Made by a program: the position numbers and the translations under genes. A stretch of 7,272 bases of DNA from Candidatus Tectimicrobiota bacterium. Its GTDB lineage: Bacteria; JACPSX01. Shown here one piece after another: positions 6,522-7,272 of the stretch. The notes under the pieces were generated by a model. It had not been told where the DNA came from, did not search any database, and saw nothing but the letters and a program-made list of their open reading frames with translations. The stretch spans positions 1 through 7,272 of the forward strand of contig JACPSX010000062.1 of the NCBI GenBank assembly GCA_016193065.1. Direction: 5' to 3'. Position 1 is the stretch's first letter. Each line of letters starts with the position of its first letter.

Positions 6522-6849
6522 TGAGATGAGCAACGCGGAAAAGGCCGAAACGAGTTTCGCCCTCCCCATTACTTCCCCCTCCTCAGGGTGTGAAGGGGAG
6601 ATTCTTCAAGGAGTTCATTATAATCAGCTATAAAACCTTCAGAATTTATTAGACAAGTTCTCTTGCGTTATCGTTGGTAAGATGGGGCTTCGTTTTTCCA
6701 GGGTGCTCCCAGGAGTCGCTCTTTTGACCTCTTGTCTGTTACATAATGTCTCTTATCGGAAGTAGATGAGTCAACACAGAGTAGAGGAAACCTTGCCTAA
6801 GCAGGATACAGGGAGATCTGAGGGAAACCCCTATCCCGGCAGAAAGACG
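6522..6849. other. Intergenic gap between convergent genes
   Basis: About 330 bases between two converging genes. The first part holds the hairpins noted after the decarboxylase-like gene. Positions about 6616-6655 are clearly richer in A and T than the rest of the window (TATAAT-like and TATAAA-like strings, no matching -35). An imperfect 18-base palindrome occurs at about 6698-6715. No tRNA, known RNA fold, repeat or convincing small gene was found. Confidence 0.55.
6543..6561 (+). terminator. Hairpin after the decarboxylase-like gene, possible terminator
   Basis: GGC-C-GAAA, loop CGAG, TTTC-GCC forms a stem with one bulged C, 21 bases after the stop at 6521. The following bases are C-rich without a U tract, so intrinsic termination would be weak. 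A second possible pairing follows (CTCCCC at 6562-6567 with GGGGAG at 6595-6600). Confidence 0.3.
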
Positions 6850-7272
6850 CTAGCTGGCAGCCTGGAGACGGGCTAGGCGGTCTTTAATCTCTTCGGCCCA
6901 GGGGGAATTGGGGAATTTTTGCAGGACCTGATTATAGGTCTCAGTGGCCTTGGCGCGATCGCCGAGAGTTTCATAACAGCGCCCGATGGATTGGAGGGCC
7001 CGGTCCTGGAAGATCGCCTTGTCATTGAGGAGAGCCTGATAACTTGAAATCGCCGCCCGGCAGTCTCCCAGGTCTTCCTGAACGTTTCCGAGGTTGAGAA
7101 AGGCCAGTTCCCGGAAAAGAGGGGTGGAAGCCTTACGGGCTACCAGTTGGAATGTTTGAGCGGCCTTGGGGTAGTCCCTCAGGCGGTACTGGATCTGCCC
7201 CATGTAGAAGGTGGCCTGTAGGGCGCTGGGGGTGCGGGGGTAGCGTTGGATCACTTCCTGGAGCTGCTTGAT
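6850..7272 (-). CDS. TPR-repeat protein, C-terminal part, cut by the right edge
   Basis: The frame is open from the window edge to the TAG at 6852-6850, giving 140 residues of the C-terminus. The start lies outside; the GTG at 7254 is an internal Val codon, since IKQLQE continues in frame before it. At least three tetratricopeptide repeats can be seen, with the typical small/aromatic helix pattern: ATFYMGQIQYRLRDYPKAAQ; AFLNLGNVQEDLGDCRAAIS; and ALQSIGRCYETLGDRAKATE. A partial one (VIQRYPRTPSA) lies at the edge. The ending, VLQKFPNSPWAEEIKDRLARL, resembles the C-termini of BamD/YfgM/YbgF-type envelope TPR proteins. TPRs serve as protein-binding scaffolds, and without the N-terminus (signal peptide, lipobox or anchor) neither location nor partner can be stated. 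Confidence 0.85.
   Translation of the reverse strand: MKQLQEVIQRYPRTPSALQATFYMGQIQYRLRDYPKAAQTFQLVARKASTPLFRELAFLNLGNVQEDLGDCRAAISSYQALLNDKAIFQDRALQSIGRCYETLGDRAKATETYNQVLQKFPNSPWAEEIKDRLARLQAAS

Noticed and set aside
6766-6876. 36-codon plus-strand frame starting MSQHRVEETLPKQ with a GGAAG upstream
   Set aside because: It is very short, runs into the antisense of the TPR gene, and has no recognisable features; the ribosome-site match could be chance.
1-7272. CRISPR array, tRNA or rRNA genes, insertion-sequence ends
   Set aside because: No regularly spaced repeats, no cloverleaf or TTCGA-type tRNA signature and no terminal inverted repeats with target duplications were found by eye.

Overview
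The window looks like a bacterial chromosomal segment with fairly high G+C, closely packed genes and ordinary Shine-Dalgarno sites. No rRNA, tRNA, CRISPR array, transposase, integrase or phage structural gene was recognised. The proteins resemble homologues I associate with Desulfobacterota, NC10 or Rokubacteria-type environmental bacteria. This taxonomic guess rests on memory of the families and is weak.

Layout. Positions 27-2968 (+) hold three close-set genes that are probably co-transcribed from a promoter left of the window: a DGQHR-domain protein (27-1076), an RmuC-family DNA recombination protein (from 1115, broken into two frames, ending 2165) and an unrecognised 261-residue protein (2183-2968). 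Converging on them, with only 9 bases between stop codons, is a full-length RecD2-type SF1B DNA helicase (2978-5203, -). A divergent intergenic region (5204-5525) separates recD2 from a 4,5-dihydroxyphthalate decarboxylase-like / solute-binding-fold protein (5526-6521, +). A gap of about 330 bases (6522-6849) without a convincing gene follows. The C-terminal part of a TPR-repeat protein (6850-7272, -) runs off the right edge.

Functional reading. DGQHR, RmuC and RecD2 proteins all belong to DNA-handling families, so the left 5.2 kb looks like a DNA repair, recombination or protection neighbourhood with one uncharacterised partner. That is inference from adjacency and known families. The decarboxylase-like and TPR genes seem unrelated to it.

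The most notable anomaly is that two adjacent genes each appear to lack a block of conserved residues. In the DGQHR protein the family segment expected after Val-Pro (residues 159-160) is missing in frame. In rmuC about 35-40 conserved residues are missing at about 1757-1761 and the reading frame changes there. These could be real deletions or an assembly or sequencing problem; the sequence alone cannot decide. RecD2 looks complete.
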